Positions 15,866-26,507 of a stretch of 64,000 bases of DNA are shown here, piece by piece. Made by a program: the position numbers and the translations under genes. The stretch covers positions 1,612,001 through 1,676,000 of the forward strand of contig NZ_CP109131.1 of the NCBI RefSeq assembly GCF_035917995.1, in the 5' to 3' direction. This DNA is from Streptosporangium sp. NBC_01755. GTDB taxonomy: Bacteria > Actinomycetota > Actinomycetes > Streptosporangiales > Streptosporangiaceae. The number at the start of each line of letters is the position of its first letter. Position 1 is the first letter of the stretch. The notes beneath the pieces were generated by a model. The model saw only the letters and a list, made by a program, of their open reading frames with translations. It was not told where the DNA came from and ran no database searches.

Positions 15866-16711
15866 TCAGTCCCACCAGAACGACCAGGCGTTCCTGCCCT
15901 TGATCTGCTCGGCGTAGTCGATGAGACTCCCCGCGCCCTGGATGATGCTGTCGGGGCAGAACGTCCAGTGCTCCGCGGCGACGTGCAGGGCGTGCTCCGA
16001 GGTCGTCGGAGGTGCGGCGACGCTGAGGTCGAGGGTGTTGAACCCCATGCCGACCACCCGCACCCCGAACCTGTCCTCCCAGCTCCGCACCACGGCCGCG
16101 AGCGGGACCATCCACTCGTTGTGGTTCAGGGCACCCTGCCAGCCCATGACGGCGAGAGCGTCGGCCCCGCGCTCGACCGCGACGAGCCCGAGCGGGGTCC
16201 TGCGCTCGGCCACCAGGCCGGCGTACCAGTCGGCGACCACGCCGGGATCGGCGGCAGGCCTTCCCGAAGGGGCCGGACCCGGACATTCGACTCCGAAGGG
16301 GTCGAGGATTTCGAGCTGGTCGATGTGGGCCTTGACGATCCAGTCGGACCACACCTCGGCCATGAACGCGGCGGCCTGGTAGTTGTCGATCTCGACGGCG
16401 GCGTCCGGGGCGATCTGACCGGCCGACCAGGGCTGCACCGAGTCCTCCAGCAGCACCGGCCACAGGCCGGAGTGCTCGTGCTGGGACCGCAGCCGTGCCC
16501 AGTACTCGCCGGAGACCGCCACCTCACTCAGCCAGAACGCCGGACGGCGACGGAGCGAGAGCTGAGCGTAACCGGGGTCGGGCCACACCACGTCCCCCGG
16601 TGGCAGGTCCACCGAGAGCCTCCGGCCCTCACCTCCGCTGCTTCCGTCGGCCCCGTCAGCGAACAACTGGCCCAGAACTGGCGGAAGCTTCCCACGCTCG
16701 CACTCGCTCAT
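15866..16711 (-). CDS. DUF4253-domain protein
   Basis: The 281-residue cytoplasmic protein has a C-terminal DUF4253 region: GDRFGVRVVGMGFNTLDL-like segment DRFGVRVVGMGFNTLDLSVA, then SEHALHVAAEHWTFCPDS and the terminal AWSFWWD. The conserved final W-x-F-W-W-D is the family mark. The function of DUF4253 is unknown; many actinobacteria have several copies, often near SMI1/KNR4-like immunity proteins. ATG 16711 (MSECERGKL) gives a typical length. A longer frame to 16792 has no ribosome site. No operon partner: the next item upstream is a permease remnant. Confidence 0.75.
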   Translation of the reverse strand: MSECERGKLPPVLGQLFADGADGSSGGEGRRLSVDLPPGDVVWPDPGYAQLSLRRRPAFWLSEVAVSGEYWARLRSQHEHSGLWPVLLEDSVQPWSAGQIAPDAAVEIDNYQAAAFMAEVWSDWIVKAHIDQLEILDPFGVECPGPAPSGRPAADPGVVADWYAGLVAERRTPLGLVAVERGADALAVMGWQGALNHNEWMVPLAAVVRSWEDRFGVRVVGMGFNTLDLSVAAPPTTSEHALHVAAEHWTFCPDSIIQGAGSLIDYAEQIKGRNAWSFWWD

Positions 16712-16829
16712 TCCTACCGATCCGATCCTGCCCACGGACCAATTTTGGCCTGTCAACCGTCCCGAGGGACAGTTCTGCCCTGGTCCAGGCAAAAATTATC
16801 GGTACAGGGGGAACGGAGCCTGGCGGGTG

Positions 16830-17163
16830 TCAGTCCTTCACCGCCCCGCCCAGCCCGGCCACCAGCCTGCGCTGGACGGCCACGAAGAAGATCAGCACAG
16901 GAACGGTCATCAGCGTCGAGGCCGCCATGATGCCGCCCCAGTCGTTCTCGTCGGGCTTGAAGAAGACCAGCAGGGCCGAGGGCAGCGTCTGGTTGTCCCT
17001 GGCCGAGATGATGAAGGTCCTGGCGGAAGATGAAGTCGTTCCAGGCGGTGATGAACGAGAAGACACTCGTGGCGACCAGTCCCGGCGCGACGAGGGGAAA
17101 GAGGATCCGCCACAGGATCACCGGCCGGCTCGCGCCGTCGATCATCGCGGCCTCCTCCAGCGT
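16830..17163 (-). pseudogene. Truncated, frameshifted sugar ABC-transporter permease
   Basis: The minus strand encodes the C-terminal third of a MalG-type permease: [20 protein letters not shown] (EAA loop), [20 protein letters not shown] and NDFIF. It then continues in another frame as [39 protein letters not shown] and [13 protein letters not shown] before the stop. The frame changes near 17030. The 5' two thirds, the other permease, and the binding protein are missing. It is a decayed remnant of an importer cluster. Confidence 0.85.
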
Positions 17164-17309
17164 CCGGGGAGAGCCTCCCCCGCCGCGCCGACCTCGACCT
17201 GCTCCGCCCGTCCGACGGGGTCAGCCGCTGACCGCTCACCGGAGCGGGCACTCCGCGGCGGGCGGCGGCGCGGGGAGCGTGCCCGCCCCCGCGACCCGCA
17301 TCGGGCGGG

Positions 17310-17405
17310 GTCGAACGGGTTGACGACGGACACCCCCGTGCCGTCGAAGTCCTTGACGTTCCGGCTGACCAGGGTCCAGCCGTTCACCCTGGCTGTGGCG
17401 GCTGT
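17310..17405 (-). pseudogene. PIN-domain toxin C-terminal fragment
   Basis: The minus strand encodes ARVNGWTLVSRNVKDFDGTG and VSVVNPFD, nearly identical in protein and DNA to the end of the intact PIN toxin at 26508-26930. The rest of the toxin and its antitoxin are absent, and the frame runs on without the original stop. It is a remnant of a second VapC-like gene or a copied fragment. Confidence 0.8.
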
Positions 17406-17493
17406 CTTCGCGACTTCTCATCTTCCGCGCCCAGGTAGTGGCATCAATGTAGACTTCATCTAAGTAAGATTGATTATTACTAAGGTAGGATCG

Positions 17494-18930
17494 ATGGAGT
17501 TTACCGGCAGGGCCTTCGATCTCGATCAACTCGACGCGCAGTTGCGGCTCGCGACAGAGGGCAGGGGAGGGACGCGAGGCCGGGCAGTGATCATCACTGG
17601 CCGCAGGCGAGTGGGCAAGTCGCGCCTGGTGCAGGAGTTCTGTGATCGTTCTGGCCTGCCGTATGTCGTCTTCCAGGCGACGAGAGGTCGTAGTCCGGTT
17701 GCGGAACGTAATGACTTCGCCGAGACCGTCGCCTGCTCCGGACTCGCAGGCGCCGAGTTCCTTCAGGGCTCCGCGCCGCAGGACTGGAACCACACCCTCC
17801 GGTCGCTGGCGCTGGCCGCGGGTGATGAGACCCCGTGCATCGTGGTTCTTGACGAGGTTCCGTGGCTGATCGAACAGGACGGGGAGTTCGAGGGTGCCCT
17901 GCAGACGGCCTGGGACAGGTATCTCTCAGCTCGGCCGATCCTGTTGATCCTCGTCGGAAGCGACCTGTCGGTGATGGAATCCCTACAGGAGTACGGCCGC
18001 CCCTTCTTCGGCCGGGCTGCTCACATGACGCTAAGGCCTCTTGCTCTTCAGGACGTCGCCGACATGACAGGGTTGCCCGCTGCCGACGCCGTGGACGCGC
18101 TGCTCATCACCGGAGGCTTCCCCGAGGTGGTCCGTTCATGGGAGCGCGGCATGTCCAGGATCGACTTCCTGCGCGACAGTCTTGCCAACCCGCTTTCACC
18201 TCTTCTCGCCGCCGGCGAGTTGTCCCTGCTCGGAGAATTTCCGTCGGCGACCTACACCCGGACCGTATTGGAGGCCATTGGAACCGGAGAACGCACCTTC
18301 AGCACGATCGCCGCCAATGTGGGAGGAGCGGCGCCGTTGCCGTCCGGCACCCTGGCGCCGATCCTCGCGAACCTGATCGCCAAGCGCGTGGTGGCGACCG
18401 ACCTCCCGCTCTCCGACCGGCCCGACACCAAGAACAAGCGGTACCGGGTGGCCGACCACTATCTCCGGTTCTGGCTGGCGTTCCTGCAGCGGGCCATCGC
18501 CGACAGTGAAAGAGGCCGACCGGATCTGGCGTTGCGACGGATCGAACGTTCCTGGACAGCCTGGCGAGGTCGCGCGGTGGAGCCACTCGTACGTGACTGC
18601 CTGGCCAGAATGCTTCCGGACGACGCATGGCCGGACACCGAGGCTGTGGGCGGGTGGTGGAATCGGCAGAACAATCCCGAGATTGATCTCGTGGGCGCGG
18701 ACCGGGAACCCGTCGCGAGCAGGGTCCACTTCGTCGGATCGATCAAATGGCTCGACGCCCGGCCGTTCGACCGCCATGACTATGACGCGCTGGTCCAGGG
18801 TTCCGCAGCCGTCGCCGGCGTGACCGTGGAGACACCGAAAGTGGCGGTGTCGAGGTCGGGATACGAACCGGGACTTCCACTGGCCGCGGCCTGGACACCG
18901 GAAGATCTGCTGGCGGCGTGGCAGCGCTAG
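17494..18930 (+). CDS. ATPase with C-terminal DUF234-like nuclease domain
   Basis: The 478-residue protein has a P-loop ATPase domain of the archaeal-ATPase/ATP_bind type: GRRRVGKSRL (Walker A, residues about 36-45), CIVVLDEVPWLI (Walker B) and LLILVGSDLSVME (sensor 1-like). A winged-helix segment follows, then a C-terminal DUF234 region with YRVADHYLRFWLAFL and NPEIDLVG...VGSIKW, the latter resembling a PD-(D/E)xK nuclease core. Such proteins are frequent in mobile or defensive neighbourhoods; no biochemical role is established. ATG 17494 follows AGGTAGG. The upstream sequence is unusually AT-rich (17440-17493), serving as promoter. It is flanked by gene remnants. Confidence 0.8.
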   Translation: MEFTGRAFDLDQLDAQLRLATEGRGGTRGRAVIITGRRRVGKSRLVQEFCDRSGLPYVVFQATRGRSPVAERNDFAETVACSGLAGAEFLQGSAPQDWNHTLRSLALAAGDETPCIVVLDEVPWLIEQDGEFEGALQTAWDRYLSARPILLILVGSDLSVMESLQEYGRPFFGRAAHMTLRPLALQDVADMTGLPAADAVDALLITGGFPEVVRSWERGMSRIDFLRDSLANPLSPLLAAGELSLLGEFPSATYTRTVLEAIGTGERTFSTIAANVGGAAPLPSGTLAPILANLIAKRVVATDLPLSDRPDTKNKRYRVADHYLRFWLAFLQRAIADSERGRPDLALRRIERSWTAWRGRAVEPLVRDCLARMLPDDAWPDTEAVGGWWNRQNNPEIDLVGADREPVASRVHFVGSIKWLDARPFDRHDYDALVQGSAAVAGVTVETPKVAVSRSGYEPGLPLAAAWTPEDLLAAWQR

Positions 18931-19198
18931 GCCTGTTTTTCGCACGTGCCGCATCGCTTCAGGTCAGCAGCTGTATCTGGGTGATCACCCTGGTCAATCG
19001 GAGTCATGTGCGGAGTACAGGGCCAGGACAAACGATCATCGGACTCCTATCCACTGCTCGTACACAAGGTGAGCCGGATACCGGTCGGTCAACGGCAGGG
19101 GGACCTGGGTTGGCTGTGCCGGGCCCCACTTGTCGACGGTGGCGGCAGCGCGGTCCGAGGCTCCGGCGGACTACCTTTGAAAGAAAGGAGTTCTCGCC
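18931..19198. other. Spacer with a 12-bp palindrome
   Basis: gggtgatcaccc (18979-18990) is a perfect palindrome shortly after the ATPase gene. The rest of this 268-base segment shows no coding sign. Confidence 0.4.
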
Positions 19199-19279
19199 AT
19201 GACCGAAAAGCCCATCCTGCAGCCCGGTCCCGATCACCCGATCACGATCGCTCGGCGCCAGGCGTGGCATGGAGGCTAG
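19199..19279 (+). pseudogene. N-terminal fragment resembling a DUF427 protein
   Basis: AAGGAG (19184-19190 region) precedes an ATG whose frame reads MTEKPILQPGPDHPITI, the usual beginning of actinobacterial DUF427 proteins. It then diverges and stops at 19277-19279, where it collides with the end of the convergent Nudix gene. The translation start is intact but the gene body is gone. Recognition rests on 17 residues. Confidence 0.5.
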
Positions 19280-19728
19280 AGATGCTCGCGGCGGATGAGC
19301 AGGCGGTGCGACTCCTGCATCTCCTCCGGTAGGTCGTCCGGGGCGAACCATCTCGCCTCCAGAATCTCGAAGTCGTCGATTTCGAGCGTGCCGCCGACGA
19401 ACTCGGCCTCGTAGGCCACCTCCAGGCGCAGCTTGTAGCCGCTCTTCAGCTGAACGAGCTCTCCGACGTGGACCTTCAGCCCGGTCTCCTCCCGCACCTC
19501 GCGGCAGACCGTGTCCTCGAAGGTCTCCGAGCTGTTCGCACAGCCGGTCGGCAGCCCCCACTGCCTGCCCACCGGCCAGAAGCGATGCTTCAGCAGGAGG
19601 ACCCTGCCGTCCGTGTCACGCACGACCCCGGTCACCCCGACCGTGAACTTGGCGTGCCGAAGCCAGAGGATGCGCCACTGGAGCGAGCCGTTGATCAACC
19701 TCCAAAGCCGGACGATCAGCTTCTTCAC
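19276..19728 (-). CDS. Nudix hydrolase
   Basis: The 150-residue product contains a complete Nudix box: the Gly of LPTGCANSSETFEDTVC, then REVREETGLKV, matching GX5EX7REUXEEXGU. Nudix enzymes hydrolyse nucleoside diphosphates linked to other groups; the substrate cannot be told. Flanking strands KFTVGVTGVVRDTDGRVLLL and QWGLPTG are typical. I chose GTG 19728 (MKKLIVRLWRLI) because GGGGGA lies just upstream and the longer frame to 19797 begins with a non-family leader. The N-terminal basic/hydrophobic helix might associate with membrane. Monocistronic. Confidence 0.85.
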   Translation of the reverse strand: MKKLIVRLWRLINGSLQWRILWLRHAKFTVGVTGVVRDTDGRVLLLKHRFWPVGRQWGLPTGCANSSETFEDTVCREVREETGLKVHVGELVQLKSGYKLRLEVAYEAEFVGGTLEIDDFEILEARWFAPDDLPEEMQESHRLLIRREHL

Positions 19729-19889
19729 TGTGAATCCCCCCTGCGCATCGTCGCCTGCCTGAAGCCTGGAGGGTATCGGGAAAGACCCGTGCGGCACGGT
19801 GGTCTCAACCGGTCAGCGCGCCACCCGGGAGTTTGAGGCCGTCGCGCTGGACCGTCCCGACAGACGGTTGTCCCCGAGCTACAAGCGGC

Positions 19890-20801
19890 CTACTCGTGGC
19901 CACCGAGCGCATCGGTGGCCGCGCCGCTGAGAGCGTGCAGGGCCGTCGTGATCGCGGTGCTGCGCGCCGATCCACGGCGAACGGCGGCGATGATCTTTCG
20001 CGGCGGCAGCTGATCGAACGGTTGAACTGCGACATCGTATTCCGAGGTGAGAGCCAGCTTCGGCAGGAGGGCTATGGACAGTCCGGCCGCCACATGCCCC
20101 AGAACGACGTTGTGACTTGAGAATCTTCCAGCGACGATGGGCTCGAACTGCGCCTTCCGGCAGAGCCCCGGCACCAGGTCGCCGAGATAAGTCCCGGGAA
20201 AGTCGAGCGCCCAACGTTCCTTCGCGAGATCGTTGATTGAGATCTTCGCCTGATGTCTCAGTTGATGCTGCGGCGGGAGGAGGAGAAAGAACGGATCGAC
20301 GGCAAGCGGGATGCTTCGAATACCTGGATCTATGAGAGATCCGTCCTCCTGGTCCACTGTGACGATAACATCGCATGTGCCACGGTGGAGCGCGGCTATG
20401 CTCTCGTGAGGCTCGATCTCCCGAAGCTCCACATATAGCCGCGGATGGCTCTCGGCCATCGCTTTCGTCGCGGATATGAGGATCGGCACAACGGAACTCG
20501 CGAAACCACCGATGCGAAGGTGCCCGACTGGGTCTGACGACAACTCAGCGAGCTCGATCTCTATGGACTCCATATGGTCGAGCAGATCGCGGGCGCGGGC
20601 CACCAGTATTCCGCCTGCGTACGTGAGTGTGAGAACGCGCCCCTCCCGCTCGAACAGCTTCGTCTTTGTCTCCCCTTCCAAAACCGACAGCTGCTGCGAG
20701 ACCGTCGAGGGGCTGAGGTTCAGTTCTTTGGCGACGGCGCGAACAGTTCCGAGGCGCTCGAACGCATCGAGGAGTCGTAAGCGCCATGGGCTGAGTATCA
20801 C
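19890..20801 (-). CDS. LysR-family regulator, likely of the dialkylglycine decarboxylase gene
   Basis: The 303-residue LTTR has an N-terminal winged HTH (RLRLLDAFERLGTVRAVAKE and LNLSPSTVSQQLSVLE) followed by the effector-binding domain (GHLRIGGFASSVVPILISA onward). It is divergent from dgdA across 557 bases. In Burkholderia cepacia dgdA is controlled by the LysR-type repressor DgdR, so this gene is the natural candidate, by position. I prefer GTG 20801 (MILSPWRLRLL), matching LTTR length; an ATG at 20867 gives an atypical leader. Codon usage here is less GC-biased than in flanking genes, supporting acquisition with dgdA. Confidence 0.85.
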   Translation of the reverse strand: MILSPWRLRLLDAFERLGTVRAVAKELNLSPSTVSQQLSVLEGETKTKLFEREGRVLTLTYAGGILVARARDLLDHMESIEIELAELSSDPVGHLRIGGFASSVVPILISATKAMAESHPRLYVELREIEPHESIAALHRGTCDVIVTVDQEDGSLIDPGIRSIPLAVDPFFLLLPPQHQLRHQAKISINDLAKERWALDFPGTYLGDLVPGLCRKAQFEPIVAGRFSSHNVVLGHVAAGLSIALLPKLALTSEYDVAVQPFDQLPPRKIIAAVRRGSARSTAITTALHALSGAATDALGGHE

Positions 20802-22705
<1,904 letters not shown>

Positions 22706-22713
22706 GCCGACTC

Positions 22714-22762
22714 ATGAAACAGGATGCGCCCTGGACGGCCCAGGCCGGGCGGCCTGTTTCAT
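22714..22762 (+). terminator. Hairpin behind dgdA
   Basis: atgaaacagg (22714-22723) pairs with cctgtttcat (22753-22762), enclosing a second GC-rich stem. It lies 9 bases after the dgdA stop. Confidence 0.75.
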
Positions 22763-22893
22763 ACCAGGTCGATTGCCGCGACGGCGGTCCTCGCGGCAAG
22801 AACGGCGATCTCCCTCCGGTGACCCGACGGCCGGTGACGGTCCACCGGCAAAACCGGTCGCCCCTCCCACTTTGATCACGTTAGCTTGGCAGT

Positions 22894-23421
22894 ATGTCCG
22901 AACTGCGTACCGATCGCCTCCTGCTCCGCCAGTGGCGGGAGTCCGACCTGGACCCCTGGGCGGCGATGAACGCCGATCCCGAGGTTCGGGAACACTTCCC
23001 GGACCTGCTGACGCGTGAGCAGAGTGCCGCTTCGATCGCGCTCTTCCAGGCCGACCTCGGCCGGCGAGGCTATGGGTGGTGGGCGGTGGAGGTCCTGAAG
23101 ACCGGTGAGTTCATCGGCTTCACCGGCCTGACCCCGGCGCATGAGGGCATGCCGTTCACGGGGATGGAGATCGGCTGGCGGCTGACCCGCTCGTCGTGGG
23201 GCCACGGCTACGCCACCGAGGCCGCCCTGGCCTGCCTGGCCTTCGGTTTCGAGACCCTGGAACTGCCGGAGATCGTCGCGATAACGACCACCACCAACCT
23301 GCGTTCCCAGGCGGTGATGCGCCGGATCGGCATGACCCGTGCCCCCGCCGCCGACTTCGACCACCCGGACGTGCCCGACGGGCCACTGCGTCGGCATGTG
23401 CTGTACCGGATTCGCCGATAA
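22894..23421 (+). CDS. GNAT-family N-acetyltransferase (RimJ/RimL type)
   Basis: The 175-residue protein begins ELRTDRLLLRQWRESDLDPW, the standard first strand-helix of RimJ/RimL-type acetyltransferases. It contains the acetyl-CoA loop in WRLTRSSWGHGYATEAALAC (R/Q-x-x-G-x-G/A region) and the late TTNLRSQAVMRRIGM motif. These enzymes acetylate N-termini of ribosomal proteins or small amines; substrate unknown. ATG 22894 gives the typical start. It stands alone between the dgdA terminator and a convergent Nudix gene. Confidence 0.88.
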   Translation: MSELRTDRLLLRQWRESDLDPWAAMNADPEVREHFPDLLTREQSAASIALFQADLGRRGYGWWAVEVLKTGEFIGFTGLTPAHEGMPFTGMEIGWRLTRSSWGHGYATEAALACLAFGFETLELPEIVAITTTTNLRSQAVMRRIGMTRAPAADFDHPDVPDGPLRRHVLYRIRR

Positions 23422-23539
23422 ACAGCTCATGCGTTTTCTCGCCAAACTCCCCGGCGTCAGCGCCTTACCGAAGGGCGCTGTTTGATTCCCATCAGCCGAT
23501 GGACAAGGGATGACCGGCGCGAATTATCTACGGCCCCGG

Positions 23540-23992
23540 TCAGCGGCGGGTCGCAGCCCAGTCGTGGATGGCCTGGGCGGTCTCGTCGGTTAGGTCGGAG
23601 TCGGACAGTTCGTCGAGAGTGATCCACCGGTAGGACTCATGCTCGTCGGACAGGACGATTGGACACGCGTTACCGGAAAGAGCGACGGTGCACTGGCGGG
23701 CCTTGCGCCCTGAACCGGACAGGTAGTCGAAGACGGCTACGAAATCCCGGTCGAGGATGAGCGGGCCGCTCCAGCCGATCTCCTCGGCCAGTTCCCTGGC
23801 CAGCGCTGACCGGAGGTCCTCGCCGTCATCGACACCACCGGAGGGCAGTTCCTCGATGCCGGGCAGGAAGTCGTCACCGGAGGAACGGCGCAGGATCAGC
23901 ACCCGATCGTCGTGATACACGACGGCACCGACCACGAGCTTCTGGATTCCGTCACGGTCGGCATCGTCGACGAGGTGCTGGAGATCGGTCAT
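23540..23992 (-). CDS. Nudix hydrolase
   Basis: The 150-residue protein carries the Nudix box ELPSGGVDDGEDLRSALARE followed by LAEEIGW, close to GX5EX7REUXEEXGU (G-G-V-D-D-G-E spacing, RE-LAEE-IG). The start VVGAVVYHDDRVLILRRSSG forms the first two strands. It is not closely related to the other Nudix gene at 19276. Substrate unknown; small dNTP-cleaning MutT-type or nucleotide-sugar enzymes have this length. Monocistronic, convergent with the GNAT gene. Confidence 0.87.
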   Translation of the reverse strand: MTDLQHLVDDADRDGIQKLVVGAVVYHDDRVLILRRSSGDDFLPGIEELPSGGVDDGEDLRSALARELAEEIGWSGPLILDRDFVAVFDYLSGSGRKARQCTVALSGNACPIVLSDEHESYRWITLDELSDSDLTDETAQAIHDWAATRR

Positions 23993-24196
23993 CCGGCGAG
24001 GTTAACGCCGCTCACCACGTCGAGTGCCGCGTTCGGCGCGCTCACCATGGCGTCGTTCGTAGGCCGACCCCTCTTGGTCGTCGCTGATGCGGTGACCGCC
24101 CACATCCACCGGCTTCCAGGAAAGGCTGTCGGGGCCGCGAACCACGAATTCTCGGACTTCTATCCGGACTCACTCCGACACCGTTACTGGACGCAC

Positions 24197-24226
24197 AAAA
24201 CCCCCGACCGGTTGACCGATCGGGGG
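24197..24226 (-). terminator. Rho-independent-type terminator after the DUF397 gene
   Basis: cccccga (24201-24207) pairs with tcggggg (24220-24226). On the minus strand the stem is followed by TTTTG. It lies about 70 bases after the DUF397 stop. Confidence 0.75.
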
Positions 24227-24296
24227 CCCGAAATGACGAAAGAGACGAAGCGCTATTCCCATTAATGGATAGCCGAAAATAGGTGAATCCCGGCAA

Positions 24297-24503
24297 TCAG
24301 CTCAGGTGGTCGAAGTCTCCCACCTTGATGCCGCTGACAAAGGCCCGCCACCCGGCAGGAGTGAAGAGCAGCTTGGCGCCGTCGGGGTCCTTGCTGTCAC
24401 GAACCGCGACAGCACCGGGCAGATTCGCGGCGACCTCAACACACTGAGCACCGTTGTCTCCGGAGAGCGACGACTTCCGCCATACCGCGACACTCAGATC
24501 CAT
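24297..24503 (-). CDS. DUF397-domain protein
   Basis: The 68-residue DUF397 protein shows the family signature WRKSSLSGDNGAQCVEVA, VAVRDSKDPDGAKLLFTP and GWRAFVSGIKVG. DUF397 genes are almost always paired with Scr1/DUF5753 XRE regulators, as here: the ATG at 24503 overlaps the end of the upstream regulator gene by 10 bases, so translation is coupled. In Streptomyces such pairs (for example BldB/WhiJ-type and Scr1/Scr2 systems) influence development and antibiotics, and the DUF397 partner is thought to bind the XRE protein. It lacks enzymatic motifs. Confidence 0.93.
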   Translation of the reverse strand: MDLSVAVWRKSSLSGDNGAQCVEVAANLPGAVAVRDSKDPDGAKLLFTPAGWRAFVSGIKVGDFDHLS

Positions 24504-25321
24504 TCCTGCCTCGCTTCCTCGATCATTTTGAGGGACATGTGCTCAGGATAAGCCCATCCACGTATCGCTTCATAGCGATTCCATATCGGGGTTACGACGC
24601 TGGGGTCGGCCGAAATCTGTCCTTCCGCTGAAGAGTCCGCATAAATCGCGTCCGGTTGCCCGTCCGGAAGTTCTGCGATCATGAAAGCGCCCAGAACGCC
24701 GGAGAGGCAGAGCCGATCAACGAGTTGGATGGAGATGGAGGGGCGCTGGGCGATCTCCAGTAAGTAGCCGAGCTGTTCCCGCATTACTTCGGGGCCGCCG
24801 ACATTACGGCACAGCACACTTTCGTCGATGAGGGTCAGAAAAAGTGGGGGATTGTCCCCATCAAGGATTTTCTTGCGAAACATCCGACCCTTAACCCGCT
24901 CCTCTATCTCCTCCGGGGTGATCCGAGGGGCATGCTTGAAGATCGCTCGGGCGTACGCCTCGGTCTGCAGGAAGCCGGGGATGAGCAGCGGTTCCCACGA
25001 GCGCATGACGAGGGCGAACGGCTCGACCTCCTGTGCCCAGCTCATGAACCAGATCGGGGTGCCGTGGCGGGCCACGATGTACTCGCGCAGGTCCGTGAAA
25101 TACGTGCTGCCGTCGGTGCCGAAGAGGGCGTCGAGGCGCTCGGCGTCGGACTTCGACGGGGTGCGGCTGGCGCTCTCCAGGCGGCTTACCTGGGTCTGGG
25201 TGCAGCCGAGGCGTCTGCCCACGGCGCTCTGGGAGAGCTGGGCAGCCTCGCGCAGGCGGCGCATCTCGGCGGCGAAGCGTGCGCGGGGGGAGCCCGGGTC
25301 CGGGGGGATCTCGTCGCTCAT
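24494..25321 (-). CDS. XRE-family regulator with DUF5753 (Scr1) domain
   Basis: The 275-residue regulator has an N-terminal HTH (RLREAAQLSQSAVGRRLGCT and QTQVSRLESASRTPS) and a long C-terminal DUF5753 region (YIVARHGTPIWFMSWAQEVE, WEPLLIPGFLQTEAYARAIF, IQLVDRLCLSG, MIAELPDGQPDAIY). It forms a coupled pair with the DUF397 gene. These proteins are abundant in filamentous actinomycetes, mostly of unknown targets; the pair is toxin-antitoxin-like in some descriptions, a regulator pair in others. ATG 25321 is the natural start. Confidence 0.93.
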   Translation of the reverse strand: MSDEIPPDPGSPRARFAAEMRRLREAAQLSQSAVGRRLGCTQTQVSRLESASRTPSKSDAERLDALFGTDGSTYFTDLREYIVARHGTPIWFMSWAQEVEPFALVMRSWEPLLIPGFLQTEAYARAIFKHAPRITPEEIEERVKGRMFRKKILDGDNPPLFLTLIDESVLCRNVGGPEVMREQLGYLLEIAQRPSISIQLVDRLCLSGVLGAFMIAELPDGQPDAIYADSSAEGQISADPSVVTPIWNRYEAIRGWAYPEHMSLKMIEEARQEWI

Positions 25322-25544
25322 CGCATTCCTCCTGAAATAGAGAAAAACGGATTTTTGGTTATAGCGGCGATTCCAGACCTTGGTATGGGGAAACTCTCAC
25401 CCGACATTCCAGAGCATCCACCGGGGTGCCAATCCAGCCATGAATCCACCTGCCATGCGGGCAATCTAAGCACACGCCCTATCGATTAGACAGGACGGAA
25501 AAGAAAGCATCCTCATACCTTTAAATCAGGGACGAGAACGAGCG

Positions 25545-25904
25545 ATGAACGATCAGAACAGCGACCTTTCACGCCTCGGTAATGCTCGCCGCCGGCATTC
25601 CGGGGACAAAAGCGTGCCGGCCACCGAACAGCGCGAGCGATTTGCGCATTTGACCCGGCTCGGCTGGGATCTGCACGGCCTCGGAGTGTGCACCTCGCTG
25701 GTCCTGCCGGTGGCCGGGCAGCCGATTCTGGAGATCCGGTCGGCGACGGGCACGGCACTGGTCAGGATCACGGTCGTCCGGCGCTACTGCGGCTGGGCGT
25801 TCGTCTGGCGGCCCTGGTGGGCACGGCTGTGGCAGCGCGGGGAATGGGTCTGGGCGGAGGCCGACAACGCGGCCGACATGATCATGTCGGCGGTGACCGC
25901 TTGA
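25545..25904 (+). CDS. Small Trp-rich hypothetical protein
   Basis: The 119-residue product of unknown function starts at ATG 25545. It has a charged N-terminus, a central segment (GVCTSLVLPVAGQPILEIRS) and a Trp-rich stretch (CGWAFVWRPWWARLW) that could touch membrane or protein. No enzymatic motif. It is followed after about 70 bases by an ATP-binding regulator; such small genes regularly precede anti-sigma-like ATPases in Streptosporangiaceae, so a partner role is suspected. Weak ribosome site (GGGACGAGAACGAGCG). Confidence 0.6.
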   Translation: MNDQNSDLSRLGNARRRHSGDKSVPATEQRERFAHLTRLGWDLHGLGVCTSLVLPVAGQPILEIRSATGTALVRITVVRRYCGWAFVWRPWWARLWQRGEWVWAEADNAADMIMSAVTA

Positions 25905-25972
25905 GATCCGAGCGGGAGGCAACGGGGGAAGAGGACAGCTGCCCCGGACATCACGGTGACGGAACTTCGACG

Positions 25973-26428
25973 ATGCCAGGGGAAGAAGACAAACTTCCCG
26001 GGCATCACGACGCGATGCCGTGGGCGGGTGGGCCGTACAGCGCGTGGCGGCAGGTCTTTCCCGGCCGGGTGGCCTCCGTGCCGGAGGTGCGGGCCTGGGC
26101 CCGGGACCTGCTGGCCGGACGCATCGCGCCCCCGCTGCTCGACGACGTGCTGCTCCTGCTGAGCGAGCTGGCCACCAACGCGGTGGCCCACTCCGACTCC
26201 GGACGGACCACGGACGGGCGAGTGACCGTCTACCTGGCCCGCACCACCACGGCGGTCCACGTGCAGGTCACCGACGACGGCTCCGTCACGAGCACACCCG
26301 CCGTCCACGTACCGGAGGCCGATGGCGACGGCGGGCGGGGGCTGTGGCTGGTCGACCTGCTCGCCGCCGAGTGGGGATTCCACCACGACGGCCCAGGCAG
26401 ATCGGTCTGGTTCCAGGTCACGGGTTAG
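25973..26428 (+). CDS. Anti-sigma-like ATP-binding protein (HATPase_c, RsbW type)
   Basis: The 151-residue single-domain GHKL ATPase shows an N-box LLLLSELATNAVAHSD, a G1 box VQVTDDGS and a G2 box GDGGRGLWLVDLLAAEWG. The end SVWFQV is typical of RsbW-like proteins in actinobacteria. They may act as anti-sigma kinases on STAS proteins or have regulatory roles; a STAS-containing ORF is at 34275, too far to call partners. Start is uncertain: ATG 25973 or 26014 (MPWAGGPYS). The DNA for the C-terminal half is duplicated as a remnant at 33396-33540. Confidence 0.8.
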   Translation: MPGEEDKLPGHHDAMPWAGGPYSAWRQVFPGRVASVPEVRAWARDLLAGRIAPPLLDDVLLLLSELATNAVAHSDSGRTTDGRVTVYLARTTTAVHVQVTDDGSVTSTPAVHVPEADGDGGRGLWLVDLLAAEWGFHHDGPGRSVWFQVTG

Positions 26429-26507
26429 GGCGGGCGGCGCATGCCGACCGTGTCGGCCACCGGCACCCCAAGGTCGTCGCCACCATCGGAGCCCAGGCCG
26501 GCAGGAC

